DNA of 64,000 nt, taken from the NCBI GenBank assembly GCA_046349435.1, contig JAXMCI010000010.1, positions 1-64,000 on the forward strand, written 5' to 3'. Numbering within the stretch: position 1 is the stretch's first letter; the number at the start of each line of letters is the position of its first letter. The translations under genes were made by a program, and so were the position numbers. Shown here piece by piece: positions 1 through 9,129 of this stretch. Under the pieces are notes generated by a model that did no database searches, was not told the origin of the DNA, and saw nothing but the letters and a program-made list of their open reading frames with translations. This stretch comes from JAXMCI01 sp046349435 (GTDB lineage: Bacteria; Pseudomonadota; Alphaproteobacteria; Dongiales; Dongiaceae).

Positions 1-2
1 GG

Positions 3-1016
3 CAGAGCCCGGAGGCGCTGCGCGGCATCTATGTCAGCACCTCCGGCGGCACGGTCAGCGGCACCCAGGCGAGCAGCGCGCTGACCGCGGCACCGGCCGC
101 GACGGCGACGCCGGCCGGCGGGAGCGCAGCGACGGTCGCGACCGCTGCCGCCATCGCGGCCGAGACCGCGCGCAACCAGAGCACCAACGCGCTGGCCAAC
201 AGCACGCGGGCCGGCACCTCGACCGGCGCGGCGGTGAGCGGCCGGGTCGAGACGATGGTGCCGCTCTCGGCCTTCAGCCATTTCGGGCCGGGGACCACGC
301 CGCTCTCGGTCAACCACCAGGGCCCGTTCAGCGCGGTGACGCTGTCCTTCAACCTGCCGCCGGGCGGCTCGCTCGGCGCGGCGGTGGCGCGCATCGAGCG
401 GACGATGAACGAGATCGGCGTGCCGGCCAGCATCCAGGGCGGCTTCAAGGGCACCGCCCAGGTCTTCCAGCAGTCGCTCGCCAACCAGCCGCTGCTGATC
501 CTGACGGCGCTGCTCGCCGTCTACATCGTGCTCGGCATGCTCTACGAAAGCTTCCTGCACCCGCTGACCATCCTGTCGACCCTGCCCTCGGCGGGGGTCG
601 GCGCGGTGCTGGCGCTGCTGCTCTGCGGCACCGAGCTCAGCCTGATCGCGCTGATCGGCGTCATCCTGCTGATCGGCATCGTCAAGAAGAACGCCATCAT
701 GATGATCGACTTCGCGCTCGACGCGGAGCGCAGCCGCGGGCTGACCCCGCGCCAGGCGATCCTCGAGGCGGCGCAGCTCCGCCTGCGGCCGATCCTGATG
801 ACGACGCTGGCTGCCATGCTCGGCGCCCTGCCGCTGGCGATCGGGCTGGGGGAGGGGGCCGAGCTGCGGCGGCCGCTCGGCATCGCCATCGTCGGCGGGC
901 TGCTGGTCAGCCAGCTGCTCACCCTCTACACCACGCCGGTCGTCTATCTCGCGCTGGAGCGGCTGCGGGTCGGCTGGGCGCGCCGGCACGGCCGGCCGGC
1001 GGCGGTGCAGCCATGA
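3..1016 (+). CDS. RND multidrug efflux permease, C-terminal 337 residues (5' end outside the window)
   Basis: This is the C-terminal part of an inner-membrane RND (HAE-1/MdtC-like) proton-driven efflux pump; the frame is open from the window edge. Visible are the end of the second periplasmic region (VPLSAFSHFGPG, then SVNHQGPFSAVTLSFNLPPG), the helix YIVLGMLYESFLHPLTI, the loop GVILLIGIVKKNAIMMIDFA, and LRPILMTTLAAMLGALPLA, all typical of TM helices 8-12. A roughly 60-residue Ala/Thr/Ser-rich segment interrupts the usual 'IYV...VPLSAF' stretch; similar insertions occur in some proteobacterial RND pumps. The stop overlaps the start of the downstream outer-membrane factor gene (ATGA), so the two are co-transcribed. 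The substrate cannot be deduced. Confidence 0.93.
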   Translation, partial: QSPEALRGIYVSTSGGTVSGTQASSALTAAPAATATPAGGSAATVATAAAIAAETARNQSTNALANSTRAGTSTGAAVSGRVETMVPLSAFSHFGPGTTPLSVNHQGPFSAVTLSFNLPPGGSLGAAVARIERTMNEIGVPASIQGGFKGTAQVFQQSLANQPLLILTALLAVYIVLGMLYESFLHPLTILSTLPSAGVGAVLALLLCGTELSLIALIGVILLIGIVKKNAIMMIDFALDAERSRGLTPRQAILEAAQLRLRPILMTTLAAMLGALPLAIGLGEGAELRRPLGIAIVGGLLVSQLLTLYTTPVVYLALERLRVGWARRHGRPAAVQP

Positions 1017-2446
1017 GGCGGACCCGTGTCCTTCCTGCCGCCGCGGCGCTGCTGCTGGCGGCCTCGGGCTGCACCGTCGGGCCCGACTACCAGCGCCCGG
1101 CGGTCGAGGTGCCGGCCGCCTACAAGGAGCAGCCGCCGGCGGCCGATGGATGGCGGACGGCGGTGCCGCAGGACGCCGCGGCGCGCGGCTCCTGGTGGTC
1201 GGTGTTCGGCGACCCACAGCTCGACGCGCTGATCCGCCAGGTCGACGTCTCCAACGAGAATCTGAAGGCCTTCGAGGCCGCCTTCCGCGCCGCCCAGGCG
1301 GGCGTGGCGGCCTCGCGCGCCGGGCTGTTCCCGACGCTCTCCCTCGGCGGCAGCTTCCAGCGGGCGCAGTCCGGCGGCATCAGCGGCCAGCCCGAGCCGC
1401 CGCCGGTCAACAGCTTCGACTTTTCGCTGGCGTCGGCGAGCTGGCAGCCGGATCTCTGGGGCCGCATCCGCCGCACCATCGAGGCGAGCCGGGCCACCGC
1501 CGGGGCGAGCGCCGGCGACCTCGCCTCGGCCCGGCTGGCGGCCGAGGCCGAGCTCGCCGCCGACTACCTGCAGCTGCGCATCGCCGACGCGCTGAAGCGG
1601 CTGCTGGACGAGACGGTGGTGGCGTTCCGCGAATCCCTGCGCATCGCCACCAACCAGTACAATGCGGGCATCGTCAGCAAGGCCGACGTGGTCTCGGCCG
1701 AGACCCAGGTCCGCTCGACCGAGGCGCAGGCGATCAATGTCGGCGTGCAGCGGGCGCAGTTCGAGCATGCCATCGCGCTGCTCATCGGCAAGGCGCCGGC
1801 CGACCTCTCGATCCCCGCGGTCGACAGCGTGCCCGGCGTGCCGGTGGCACCGGCCGGGCTGCCCTCGGCGCTGCTCGAGCGCCGGCCGGACATCGCCGCG
1901 GCGGAGCGCCGGGTGGCCGCCGCCAATGCCGAGATCGGCGTCGCCATCGCCGCCTACTTCCCGGACATCACGCTGACCGCGTCCTATGGCACCACCGCCG
2001 CCAACCTCGCCAACCTGGCGCAGTTCTCCAACCCGGTCTGGGCGGTCGGGCTGCAGCTCGCCCAGACGGTGTTCGATGCCGGGCTGCGCGGCGCCCAGGT
2101 CGAGCAGGCGCGCGCCACGTTCGACCAGAGCGCGGCGCTCTACCGCCAGACCGTGCTGACCGCCTTCCAGCAGGTCGAGGACCAGCTCGCGGCGCTGCGC
2201 ATCCTGGAGCAGCAGGCGGCGGTCGAGGCCGACACGGTGCGCCTCGCGCTCGAGGCGCAGCGCCTGACCCTGAACCAGTACAAGGCCGGCACGGTGCCCT
2301 ACACCAGCGTCATCACCGCCCAGACCCAGGCGCTGGCCAACCAGCAGATCGCGCTCTCGGTGCTGCAGAGCCGGCTGCTCGCCGCCGTGGCGCTGATCCA
2401 GGCGCTGGGCGGCGGCTGGGACACCGGGGAGATGCCGGGGGCGTGA
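1013..2446 (+). CDS. RND efflux outer-membrane lipoprotein, NodT/OprM family
   Basis: This 477-residue TolC-like outer-membrane factor would form the exit duct for the upstream RND pump. The N-terminus is a lipoprotein signal with lipobox LAASGC and lipidation Cys at residue 20, followed by the family hallmark TVGPDYQRP. Two outer-membrane-efflux repeats follow; LLERRPDIAAAERRVAAANAEIG and the late LNQYKAGTVPYTSVITAQT are diagnostic of NodT-type factors. The start overlaps the RND stop by 4 bp. The membrane-fusion protein gene is not in view and is probably upstream of the window. Length is normal for the family and the gene looks intact. Confidence 0.95.
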   Translation: MRRTRVLPAAAALLLAASGCTVGPDYQRPAVEVPAAYKEQPPAADGWRTAVPQDAAARGSWWSVFGDPQLDALIRQVDVSNENLKAFEAAFRAAQAGVAASRAGLFPTLSLGGSFQRAQSGGISGQPEPPPVNSFDFSLASASWQPDLWGRIRRTIEASRATAGASAGDLASARLAAEAELAADYLQLRIADALKRLLDETVVAFRESLRIATNQYNAGIVSKADVVSAETQVRSTEAQAINVGVQRAQFEHAIALLIGKAPADLSIPAVDSVPGVPVAPAGLPSALLERRPDIAAAERRVAAANAEIGVAIAAYFPDITLTASYGTTAANLANLAQFSNPVWAVGLQLAQTVFDAGLRGAQVEQARATFDQSAALYRQTVLTAFQQVEDQLAALRILEQQAAVEADTVRLALEAQRLTLNQYKAGTVPYTSVITAQTQALANQQIALSVLQSRLLAAVALIQALGGGWDTGEMPGA

Positions 2447-2458
2447 GGGGCTTTTTCT

Positions 2459-2566
2459 CCCTCTCCCGCTTGCGGGAGAGGGTCGGGGTGAGGGTCGTTC
2501 AGCCCGCTCCACCCTCCCGGCGCTGACGCGCCGGGCCCCTCCCTCTCCCGCTCACGCGGGCGAGGG
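2459..2566. repeat. Three adjacent hairpins between convergent genes (REP-like / bidirectional terminator)
   Basis: Between the ends of the efflux factor gene and the convergent PadR-type gene lie three GC-rich palindromes: CTCTCCCGC/GCGGGAGAG around 2461-2480, a perfect 8-bp stem CCCGGCGC-TGAC-GCGCCGGG at 2516-2535, and a third copy-like stem CCCGC-TCAC-GCGGG near 2546-2560. The first and third share the CCCTCTCCCGC core of a dispersed repeat common in proteobacterial genomes. Position suggests transcription termination in both directions, but no U-tract follows the stems. Confidence 0.7.
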
Positions 2567-2570
2567 GGTC

Positions 2571-3110
2571 TCAGGCCAGCTTGTCCGCCAGCCCCGCCAG
2601 CCACTCGCGGCGGGATTCGAGCTGGCCGATCTCGTGATCGAGCCAGGCGACGAGGTAGCCGGGCTCCTCGGCGTGGTGGCGGCGCAGGTCGGTGAGGCGG
2701 ACCAGCTCGCTCTCGACGCTCTCGCTCAAGAGGTCGAGCTGGGCCAGCTGCGTCTCCTGGTCGAGGAGGTGCAGGAAGCGCAGCTTCAGCGCCAGGATCA
2801 GCTTGTTGACGTCGCCGAGCGGACCGCGCACGCGGGCGGTCATCAGCCGGTGAAACTCCCGCCGGCCGGACTCGGTCAGCCGCACGATGGCGTCGTCCCC
2901 GGTGCCCTCGAGCTCGAGCAGGCCCTCGACCTTCAGCAGCTCGAGCGAGGGGGCGAGCAAGTCGAGCGAGGGCCCGACGATGCGGCCGCTGAAATGCCGG
3001 ACGGCGCCGGCGATCTCGGCATAGCCCGCGGGCTGCCGGGCGAGCAGGCCGAGCGCGCAGAGACGGATCGCCTCGCTCGGGACCAGGCTGTTGTCGCGAT
3101 ACATGGGCAT
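2571..3110 (-). CDS. PadR-family transcriptional regulator
   Basis: A 179-residue protein with an N-terminal winged-helix region of PadR type (EAIRLCALGLLARQPAGYAEIAGAV...LLKVEGLLELEG...VRLTESGRREF) and a helical C-terminal half (about residues 95-179, rich in Leu/Glu/Gln) typical of the dimerisation domain of PadR/AphA-like repressors. The N-terminal residues deviate somewhat from the canonical PadR 'YAxxILxLL' pattern. It is convergent with the RND efflux genes and could control them, as PadR proteins often regulate neighbouring efflux genes, but no operator was recognised. The ligand is unknown. Confidence 0.75.
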   Translation of the reverse strand: MPMYRDNSLVPSEAIRLCALGLLARQPAGYAEIAGAVRHFSGRIVGPSLDLLAPSLELLKVEGLLELEGTGDDAIVRLTESGRREFHRLMTARVRGPLGDVNKLILALKLRFLHLLDQETQLAQLDLLSESVESELVRLTDLRRHHAEEPGYLVAWLDHEIGQLESRREWLAGLADKLA

Positions 3111-3167
3111 GATCCTACCCCGGCGCGCCGGTTCTGTCCACGCAGGGCGCCGCGCGCCGCGGTGCGG

Positions 3168-3250
3168 CCGTGCCGACCTCGCCCTTCGACGAGCTAAGGA
3201 CCAGGTTGGAGAGCCTCATCCTGAGCTCGTCGAAGGATGGGCCGGCACGG
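3168..3250. repeat. Long imperfect inverted repeat; left half recurs near 60.75 kb
   Basis: Inner arms CCTTCGACGAGCT (3183-3195) and AGCTCGTCGAAGG (3224-3236) are perfect 13-bp complements, and outer arms CCGTGCCG (3168-3175) and CGGCACGG (3243-3250) are perfect 8-bp complements. The element lies between the start of the PadR-type gene and the end of hemA. The left half is repeated almost exactly at 60753-60778, so it belongs to a dispersed palindromic family. It may also act as a terminator for hemA. Confidence 0.75.
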
Positions 3251-3260
3251 TGCCGCCGCC

Positions 3261-4472
3261 TCAGGAGGCCAGCCGCAGGCCCTGGCGGTGCCAGACGTCG
3301 ACCAGCGCCTCGACCAGCCGGTCCATGGCGGCGTCGTCGTGCAGCGGCGTCGGGGTCAGGCGCAGCCGCTCGGTGCCGCGCGGCACGGTCGGGAAGTTGA
3401 TCGGCTGGACGTAGATGGCGTGGCGGACCAGCAGCTCGTCGCAGATCGCGCGGCAGGCGCCGGCATGGCCGACCAGCAGCGGCACGATGTGGCTGACGCT
3501 CGGCATCACCGGCAGGCCGGCCCCGGCGAGCAGCCGCTTGAGGCGGGCGGCGCGCTCCTGGTGGCGGGTGCGGATCGAGGGATCGGCCTTGAGCAGCCGG
3601 ATGCTGGCCACCGCGCCGGCGGCGATCACCGGCGGCAGGGCGGTGGTGAAGATGAAGCCGGGGGCGAAGCTGCGCACCACGTCGACCAGCGCGGCCGAGC
3701 CGGCGATGTAGCCGCCCATCACGCCGAAGGCCTTGCCGAGCGTGCCCTCGACGACGTCGAGCCGGTGCATCACCCCGTCGCGCTCGGCCACCCCGGCGCC
3801 GCGCGGGCCGTACATGCCGACGGCGTGCACCTCGTCGAGATAGATCATCGCGCCGTAGCGCTCGGCGAGGTCGCAGATCGCCCCGATCGGCGCGATGTCG
3901 CCGTCCATCGAGTAGACCGATTCGAAGGCCACCAGCTTCGGCCGGGCGGCCGGCTGGGCGGCGAGCAGCGCTTCGAGATGCTCGAGGTCGTTGTGGCGGA
4001 AGATCGCCTTCTCGGCGCCGCTGTAGCGGATGCCGTGGATCATCGAGGCGTGGTTGCCGGCGTCCGACAGCACCAGGCAGCCCGGCAGCAGGCCGGCGAG
4101 CGCCGCCAGCGAGGCCTCGTTCGAGATGTAGCCGGAGGTGAAGACCAGGGCAGCCGCCTTGCCGTGCAGGTCGGCGAGCTCGCGCTCCAGCTCGACATGC
4201 AGGTGGGTGGTGCCGGAGATGTTGCGGGTGCCGCCGGCGCCGGCCCCGTAGCGCTGCAGCGCCTCGGCCATCGCCGCCAGCACCGCGGGGTGCTGGCCCA
4301 TGCCGAGATAGTCGTTGCTGCACCAGACGGTGATCTCGGCCGGGCTGCGCCCGCCATGCAGCAGCGCCTGCGGGAAGCGCCCGGCCTGGCGCTCCAGCTC
4401 GGCGAAGTAGCGGTAGCGGCCCTCGGCCTTCAGCCCGGCGATCCGCTCGCGGAAGAACTGCTCGTAATCCAT
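3261..4472 (-). CDS. hemA: 5-aminolevulinate synthase
   Basis: PLP-dependent condensation of glycine with succinyl-CoA to 5-aminolevulinate, the first step of haem biosynthesis by the Shemin (C4) route characteristic of Alphaproteobacteria. The 403-residue product starts MDYEQFF; I chose this ATG because it matches the family N-terminus, although an in-frame upstream codon exists at 4523. Motifs: WCSNDYLGMGQHP, GAGAGGTRNISGTTHLHVELE, the aspartate in DEVHAVGMYG, and the PLP lysine in EGTLGKAFGVMGGYIAG. Length equals the family norm (about 400). It is monocistronic, with the palindromic repeat just downstream. Confidence 0.97.
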   Translation of the reverse strand: MDYEQFFRERIAGLKAEGRYRYFAELERQAGRFPQALLHGGRSPAEITVWCSNDYLGMGQHPAVLAAMAEALQRYGAGAGGTRNISGTTHLHVELERELADLHGKAAALVFTSGYISNEASLAALAGLLPGCLVLSDAGNHASMIHGIRYSGAEKAIFRHNDLEHLEALLAAQPAARPKLVAFESVYSMDGDIAPIGAICDLAERYGAMIYLDEVHAVGMYGPRGAGVAERDGVMHRLDVVEGTLGKAFGVMGGYIAGSAALVDVVRSFAPGFIFTTALPPVIAAGAVASIRLLKADPSIRTRHQERAARLKRLLAGAGLPVMPSVSHIVPLLVGHAGACRAICDELLVRHAIYVQPINFPTVPRGTERLRLTPTPLHDDAAMDRLVEALVDVWHRQGLRLAS

Positions 4473-4620
4473 CGCCGGTCCCGGATATCGAGGGCGGGCA
4501 CCCCGCCCTTGCGGCAACACCATACCGCGGCGCGCCGGTCCACCGGCTGCCGGGCCTCGAATAGCCGCACTATCGGTGCCGGGTCGCCCTTTGTCAAAGT
4601 GCGGGCTGTCGCACCGCCGC

Positions 4621-5759
4621 TCAACCGGCGGCAGCCCCCGCGATCCAGCTCTCCGTCACCGCGAGGCCGGCGTCGAGCGCCACCAGGTCGGCCCGCCAGC
4701 CCGGCGCGATGCGGCCGAGCTCGCCCTCCAGGCCGAGGAATGTGGCGGGGTTGAGCGAGGCCATCGCCAGCGCCTGGCCGAGCGGCACGCCGACGGTGCG
4801 GACCATGTTCCGCACCGCCGTCGCCATGTCGAGGTCGGAGCCGGCCAGCGTGCCGTCGGCGGTGGTGAGCCGCCCGTCGGCCCGCCGCACCTCCTTGCCG
4901 AGCAGCCGGAAGCTGTCGCCCTCCCAGCCGACCGTCGGCATGGCGTCGGTCACCAGCACGATCCGCTGCGGCCCGGCCGCGGCGACCGCCAGCCGCAGCG
5001 CGGCGGCGGCGACGTGGTGCAGGTCGGCGATGACGCCGACATGGCCGCGCCGGTCGGCGAGTGCGGCGCCGGCCGGCCCGGGCTCGCGGGCGGCGAGCGG
5101 CGGCATGGCGTTGAAGAGGTGGGTGTAGCCGGCCAGCCCGTGGTCGAGCGCCGCCTCGACCTCAGCCAGGGTGGCGGCGCTGTGGCCGGCGGCGACCCGC
5201 ACACCGGCGGCGGCGAGCCGGGCGATCGCCGCCGGCGCCACCCGCTCCGGCGCCAGGGTGACCAGGGTCCGCCCGGCGCCGAGCGAGGCCAGCAGCGCGA
5301 GATCCTCGGCGTCGGGCGCGCGGATCAGCGCCGGGTCGTGCACGCCGGGGCGGGCCGGGCTGAGGAACGGGCCCTCGAGATGCACGCCGAGCAGTCCGGG
5401 CAGCCCCGCCGCCAGCCCCTCGCGGACGGCGGCGATGGCCTGCGCCATGCGGGCCCGCCGGTCGGTGATCAGGGTCGGCAGGAAGCCGGTGGTGCCGAAG
5501 CGGCGATGGGCGGCGCCGATGGCGCGGATGGCGGCCGGGCTGGGATCGTCGTTGAACAGCACGCCGCCGCCGCCATTGACCTGGACATCGATGAACCCGG
5601 GCGCCAGCAGCGGGCACCGCCCGGCGGGGCAGGGCGGGATCGAGGCCCGGCAGCGGCCGGGACGTCGACGATGCGGCCGCCCGCGATGACCACGGCGCGG
5701 CCGTCGCGGAAGCGCTCGCCGTCGAACAGCCGGTCCGGGATCAGGGCGAGCCGGCTCAC
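4621..5759 (-). pseudogene. nagA: N-acetylglucosamine-6-phosphate deacetylase, frameshifted
   Basis: NagA removes acetate from GlcNAc-6-P to give GlcN-6-P. The N-terminus (VSRLALIPDRLFDGERFRDG, GTG start at 5757-5759) and the rest (from PLLAPGFIDVQVNGGGGVLFNDDP onward) lie in different frames; one base is missing, or two added, between about 5600 and 5660. The remainder carries amidohydrolase signatures: VHLEGPFLSPARPG, the metal histidines in AAGHSAAT and YTHLFNAMPP, and VTDAMPTVG. The GTG start overlaps the upstream SIS gene's stop (GTGA), so it is the last gene of the operon. The frameshift may be a sequencing indel, since both halves are otherwise well conserved. Confidence 0.88.
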
Positions 5760-6780
5760 CGCGTCTCCGTCACCTTGCTGAGATGGGGCGGCCGGTCGGG
5801 ATCGCGGCCGCGCGCCCGGGCGACCGCCTCGGCCAGCGGATAGAAGCTCTGCACCGCGGCGATCGGCGCCGCCATCGGGTGGAGATCGGCGGCCAGCGGC
5901 AGGGCCGGGTGGCCGGAGCGCGCCGCCGGACCGGCGACGGCGAGCGGCACGCCGCGGCCGGCCAGCGTGTCGAGCAGCTCGACGAGGCCGGGCAGCGACC
6001 GGTCGGACTGGCTCAGCGCCAGCACCGGGAAGTCCGGCCCGGCCAGGGTCAGCGGGCCGTGCATCAGCTCGGCGGCGCTGTAGGCCTCGGCATGCAGCCC
6101 GGCCGTCTCCTTGAGCTTGAGGGCGCATTCCTGCGCGGCGGGGAAGCCGGGCCCGCGGCCGACCACGAACAGGCTGCGGGCGGCGGCGAGCAGCGGCGCA
6201 GCGCACCCCAGTCGGCGGCAGCGGCGGTGGCGAGGTCCTCGGGCAGCCGGCCGACCGCGGCGTCGAGGGCGGGCTCGCCGCTCCAGCGCGCCGCCAGCTG
6301 CAGCAGCGCGGCGAGCGAGCCGATCCACGACTTGGTGGCGGCGACGCTGCCCTCGCGGCCGGCCCGCACCGGCAGCACCAGCTGGCAGCGCTCGGCCAGC
6401 GGCGAGGCCTCGTCGTTGACGACGGCGAGCGTCAGCGCGCCGCCGGCCCGCGCGGCCTCGGCGAGCTCGAGCAGGTCGGGGCTGCGGCCGGATTGCGAGA
6501 CGGCGATGAACAGGCTGTCGGCCAGCCGCGGCCGGACGCCGTAGACCGAGGCCACCGACGGCCCGATCGAGGCGACCGGCAGGCCGAGCGCGATCTCGAT
6601 CAGGTACTTGGCGTAGAGCGCGGCGGTGTCGGAGCTGCCGCGCGCGCCGGTGGCGACGAAGCGCGGCGGGGCGGCGCGCAGCCGGGCGGCGATGTCGCGG
6701 GCCAGCCGGTCGTTGGCGGCGAGCTGCGCGGCGACCCGTGCCGGCGCCTCGGCCGCCTCGGAGCGCATCAGCGAGGTCAT
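5756..6780 (-). pseudogene. SIS-domain sugar-phosphate isomerase/deaminase (NagB-II/AgaS-like), frameshifted
   Basis: A double SIS-domain protein related to the isomerase half of GlmS, of the type that acts as glucosamine-6-phosphate deaminase (NagB-II) when found with nagA and a GlcNAc kinase. The start MTSLMRSEAAEAP overlaps the kinase stop (ATGA). The first SIS domain is clear (FVATGARGSSDTAALYAKYLIE, AVSQSGRSPDLLE); the second (LFVVGRGPGFPAAQECALKLKETAGLHAEAYSAAELMHGP) is in another frame because a base is lost near 6194-6200. Expected length is about 341 residues. The nagA and kinase neighbours support a role in amino-sugar phosphate conversion; exact activity is inferred. Confidence 0.85.
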
Positions 6781-7651
6781 CGGGCCGGCTCGAGCGCGCG
6801 GGCGAGGAGGACGGCGCCGTCGCGGGCATCGGCCTCGGGGATGGCCAGCCTGGCGCGCAGCGGCGGCGGCAGCCAGGCGGCGATCGGCTCGGCCAGCCCG
6901 CCCATCAGCGCCACGGCGGGGCGCCGGCGGCGAGCAGCCGCTCGACCATGCGGCCGACATGGCCGGCGGTCTCGGCCAGCAGCGCCATGGCGAGCGGATC
7001 GCGGGACTCGGCGTGCTGCAGCACCAGCGGCGCCAGCCGGGCGAAGTCGGCGGCCTTGGCGGCCGCCGCCCAGGGCACGATCTGCTCGGGGTCGCGGCGG
7101 AACTCGGCGAGGACGGCGTCGGCCAGCGGCGTCGACGGGATCATGCCCTCGAGCGCCCAGAGGGCGCGGCGCACGGCGGCGCGGCCGAGCTCGGCGCCGC
7201 TGCCGTCGTCGGAGACGATGTTGCCCCAGCCGCCGACATTGAGGCGCTCGCCGCCGACCACCGCCAGCCCGCAGGTGCCGGTGCCGACGATCAGGATCGC
7301 GCCGTCGCGGCCGCCGAAGGCGCCGAGCCAGGCGATGTAGGCGTCGGAATCGACGGCGGTGCGGGCGAAGGGCAGGGGCTCGGCGAGCACCCGCGCGCGC
7401 TCGGCCGGGCCGGTGGCGCCGGCCAGCCCGAGCCCGGCCCGGACGCGGCCGAGATCGCCCTCGCCGAGCCCGGCGGCGGCCAGCGCCCGGCGCGTCGCCG
7501 TCATCACCTCGGCCAGCACGGTGGCGATGCCGAGCCGCGAGTTGGCCGGTCCGCCCTCGCCCTCGCCGAGGCAGCGCCCGGCGGCGTCGCGCAGCCGCAC
7601 CCGGACATGCGTGCCGCCGCCGTCGACGCCGAGGAAGAGGGCGTCAGCCAT
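6777..7651 (-). pseudogene. BadF/BadG-type ATPase, probable N-acetylglucosamine kinase, frameshifted near the 3' end
   Basis: Actin-fold sugar kinase of the BadF/BadG/BcrA/BcrD family. The N-terminal phosphate-1 motif FLGVDGGGTHVRVRLRD and the later ILIVGTGTCGLAVVGGE and NIVSDDGSGAELGR (about residues 120-160) fit GlcNAc kinases. After GRMVERLLAAGAP the frame breaks around 6911-6922 and would stop at 6905; restoring one base gives VALMGGLAEPIAAWLPPPL and a natural end whose TGA overlaps the next gene's ATG. It starts 22 nt after the deacylase gene ends. With nagA and the SIS gene it would phosphorylate the incoming amino sugar; the substrate is inferred from context. Confidence 0.85.
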
Positions 7652-7672
7652 GGCGGAACGACGCGGTGCCGC

Positions 7673-9124
7673 TCATGCGGCCTGCCGGCGGATGAAGCGG
7701 CCGGGCCGCTCGCCCGTCGGCTGGCCGTCGCGGCAGGCGATGCGGCCGGCGACGAGCACCAGCGCGATGCCGGTCGAGGGCGCCGTCGGGCGCTCGAAGG
7801 TGGCGGCGTCGATCACCGTCGCCGGGTCGAAGGCCACGAGGTCGGCGTGGCAGCCCTCGGCGATGCGGCCGCGGCCCTTCAGCCGGAAGGTCTCGGCCGG
7901 CAGCCCGGTCATCTTGCGGATCGCCTCGGGCAGCGGGAACAGCCCGAGCTCGCGGCTGTAGTGGCCGAGCACGCGCGGGAAGGTGCCCCAGAGGCGGGGA
8001 TGGGGATGGATGTCGTGCGGCAGCCCGTCCGAGCCGATCATGGTGGCGGGGAAGGCGAGCACCCGGCGGACGTCGTCCTCGCGCATCTGGAAGTAGACGG
8101 CGCCGCCCGGCTGCAGCCGCTCGCAGGCCTCGCGCTGGGTGACGCCCCACTCCTGGGCGATCGGCGCGAGGTCGCGCCCGGCCATCTCCGGATAGGGCTC
8201 CGACCAGGCGACGATGATGCGGATCCGGCCGTCGGCCAGCTCCGGCTTCAGCACGGTCGAGCCCGCGATGTAGGGATAGGCGTCGAGGCCGACCGGCTGC
8301 GTGCGGCCGGCCGCCTCGATGCGCGGCAGGGTCTCGACGGTGCGGCCCCAATTGGCCGGGCCGGCGCATTTGTGGTGCGAGATGATCACCGGCACCGACG
8401 CGGCCCGGGCGGTGGCGAAGGTCTCGTCGAGCGAATCGAGGACCCGGTCGGCCTCGTTGCGCATGTGGGTCGCGTAGACGCCGCCGGCCGCCGCCACCTC
8501 GCGCGCCAGGGCCGCCACCTCGTCCATGTCGGCGCCCTGGTTGGGGGCGTAGAACAGGCCGGAGCTGAAGCCGATCGCGCCGGCCGCCAGCCCCTCGCGC
8601 AGCCGGTCGGCCATGACGGCCAGCTCGTCGGCGGTCGCCGGGCGGTCGAGGTCCTGCATCGCGCCGATGCGCAGCGTGCCGTGGCCGACCAGCGCCGCAA
8701 CGTTGACCGCCGGCTGCGCCCCGTCGACCGCCGCCGCGTACTGCGCGAAGGTCGGATATCGGAAGCGGTCGGCGCCGCCCAGCAGGTTGAGCGGCGGCGG
8801 CGGGGTCGGTCCGGGCAGGGTGATCGGCGCCAGGCTGATGCCGCAATTGCCGACCACCACCGTGGTCACGCCCTGGCTCAGCTTGCACAGCATGCCGGGG
8901 TCGGAGAGCACCGCCCGGTCGTCATGGGTGTGGACGTCGATGAAGCCCGGCGCCAGCGCCTTGCCGCCGAGCCGCAGCGTCTCGCGGCCGCGCAGGCTGG
9001 CGGGCGCGCCGATCGCCGCGATGCGGCCGCCCGCTATGCCGACGTCGCCGCGCCGCGGCGGCGCGCCGCTGCCGTCATGGATCTCGGCGTCGGCGAGCAC
9101 CAGCTCGAGGTCGGTCCCGGCCAT
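7673..9124 (-). CDS. N-acyl-D-amino-acid deacylase (D-aminoacylase), amidohydrolase superfamily
   Basis: A zinc-dependent hydrolase of 483 residues that removes acyl groups from N-acyl-D-amino acids. Motifs in order: FIDVHTHDDRAVL (HxH metal ligands), VVVGNCGISLAP (metal-binding Cys of this family), GFSSGLFYAPNQGAD, IISHHKCAGPANWG, DAYPYIAGST, MIGSDGLPHDIHPHPR (catalytic Asp), and the C-terminal GRIAEGCHADLVAFDPATV. I chose the ATG at 9122-9124 (MAGTDLELV), which lies 5 nt after the upstream SDR stop. The gene is intact, unlike the three genes after it. In an amino-sugar operon, a substrate with an N-acyl or lactyl-peptide group derived from cell wall is possible but is inference. Confidence 0.93.
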   Translation of the reverse strand: MAGTDLELVLADAEIHDGSGAPPRRGDVGIAGGRIAAIGAPASLRGRETLRLGGKALAPGFIDVHTHDDRAVLSDPGMLCKLSQGVTTVVVGNCGISLAPITLPGPTPPPPLNLLGGADRFRYPTFAQYAAAVDGAQPAVNVAALVGHGTLRIGAMQDLDRPATADELAVMADRLREGLAAGAIGFSSGLFYAPNQGADMDEVAALAREVAAAGGVYATHMRNEADRVLDSLDETFATARAASVPVIISHHKCAGPANWGRTVETLPRIEAAGRTQPVGLDAYPYIAGSTVLKPELADGRIRIIVAWSEPYPEMAGRDLAPIAQEWGVTQREACERLQPGGAVYFQMREDDVRRVLAFPATMIGSDGLPHDIHPHPRLWGTFPRVLGHYSRELGLFPLPEAIRKMTGLPAETFRLKGRGRIAEGCHADLVAFDPATVIDAATFERPTAPSTGIALVLVAGRIACRDGQPTGERPGRFIRRQAA

Positions 9125-9129
9125 CGCCT

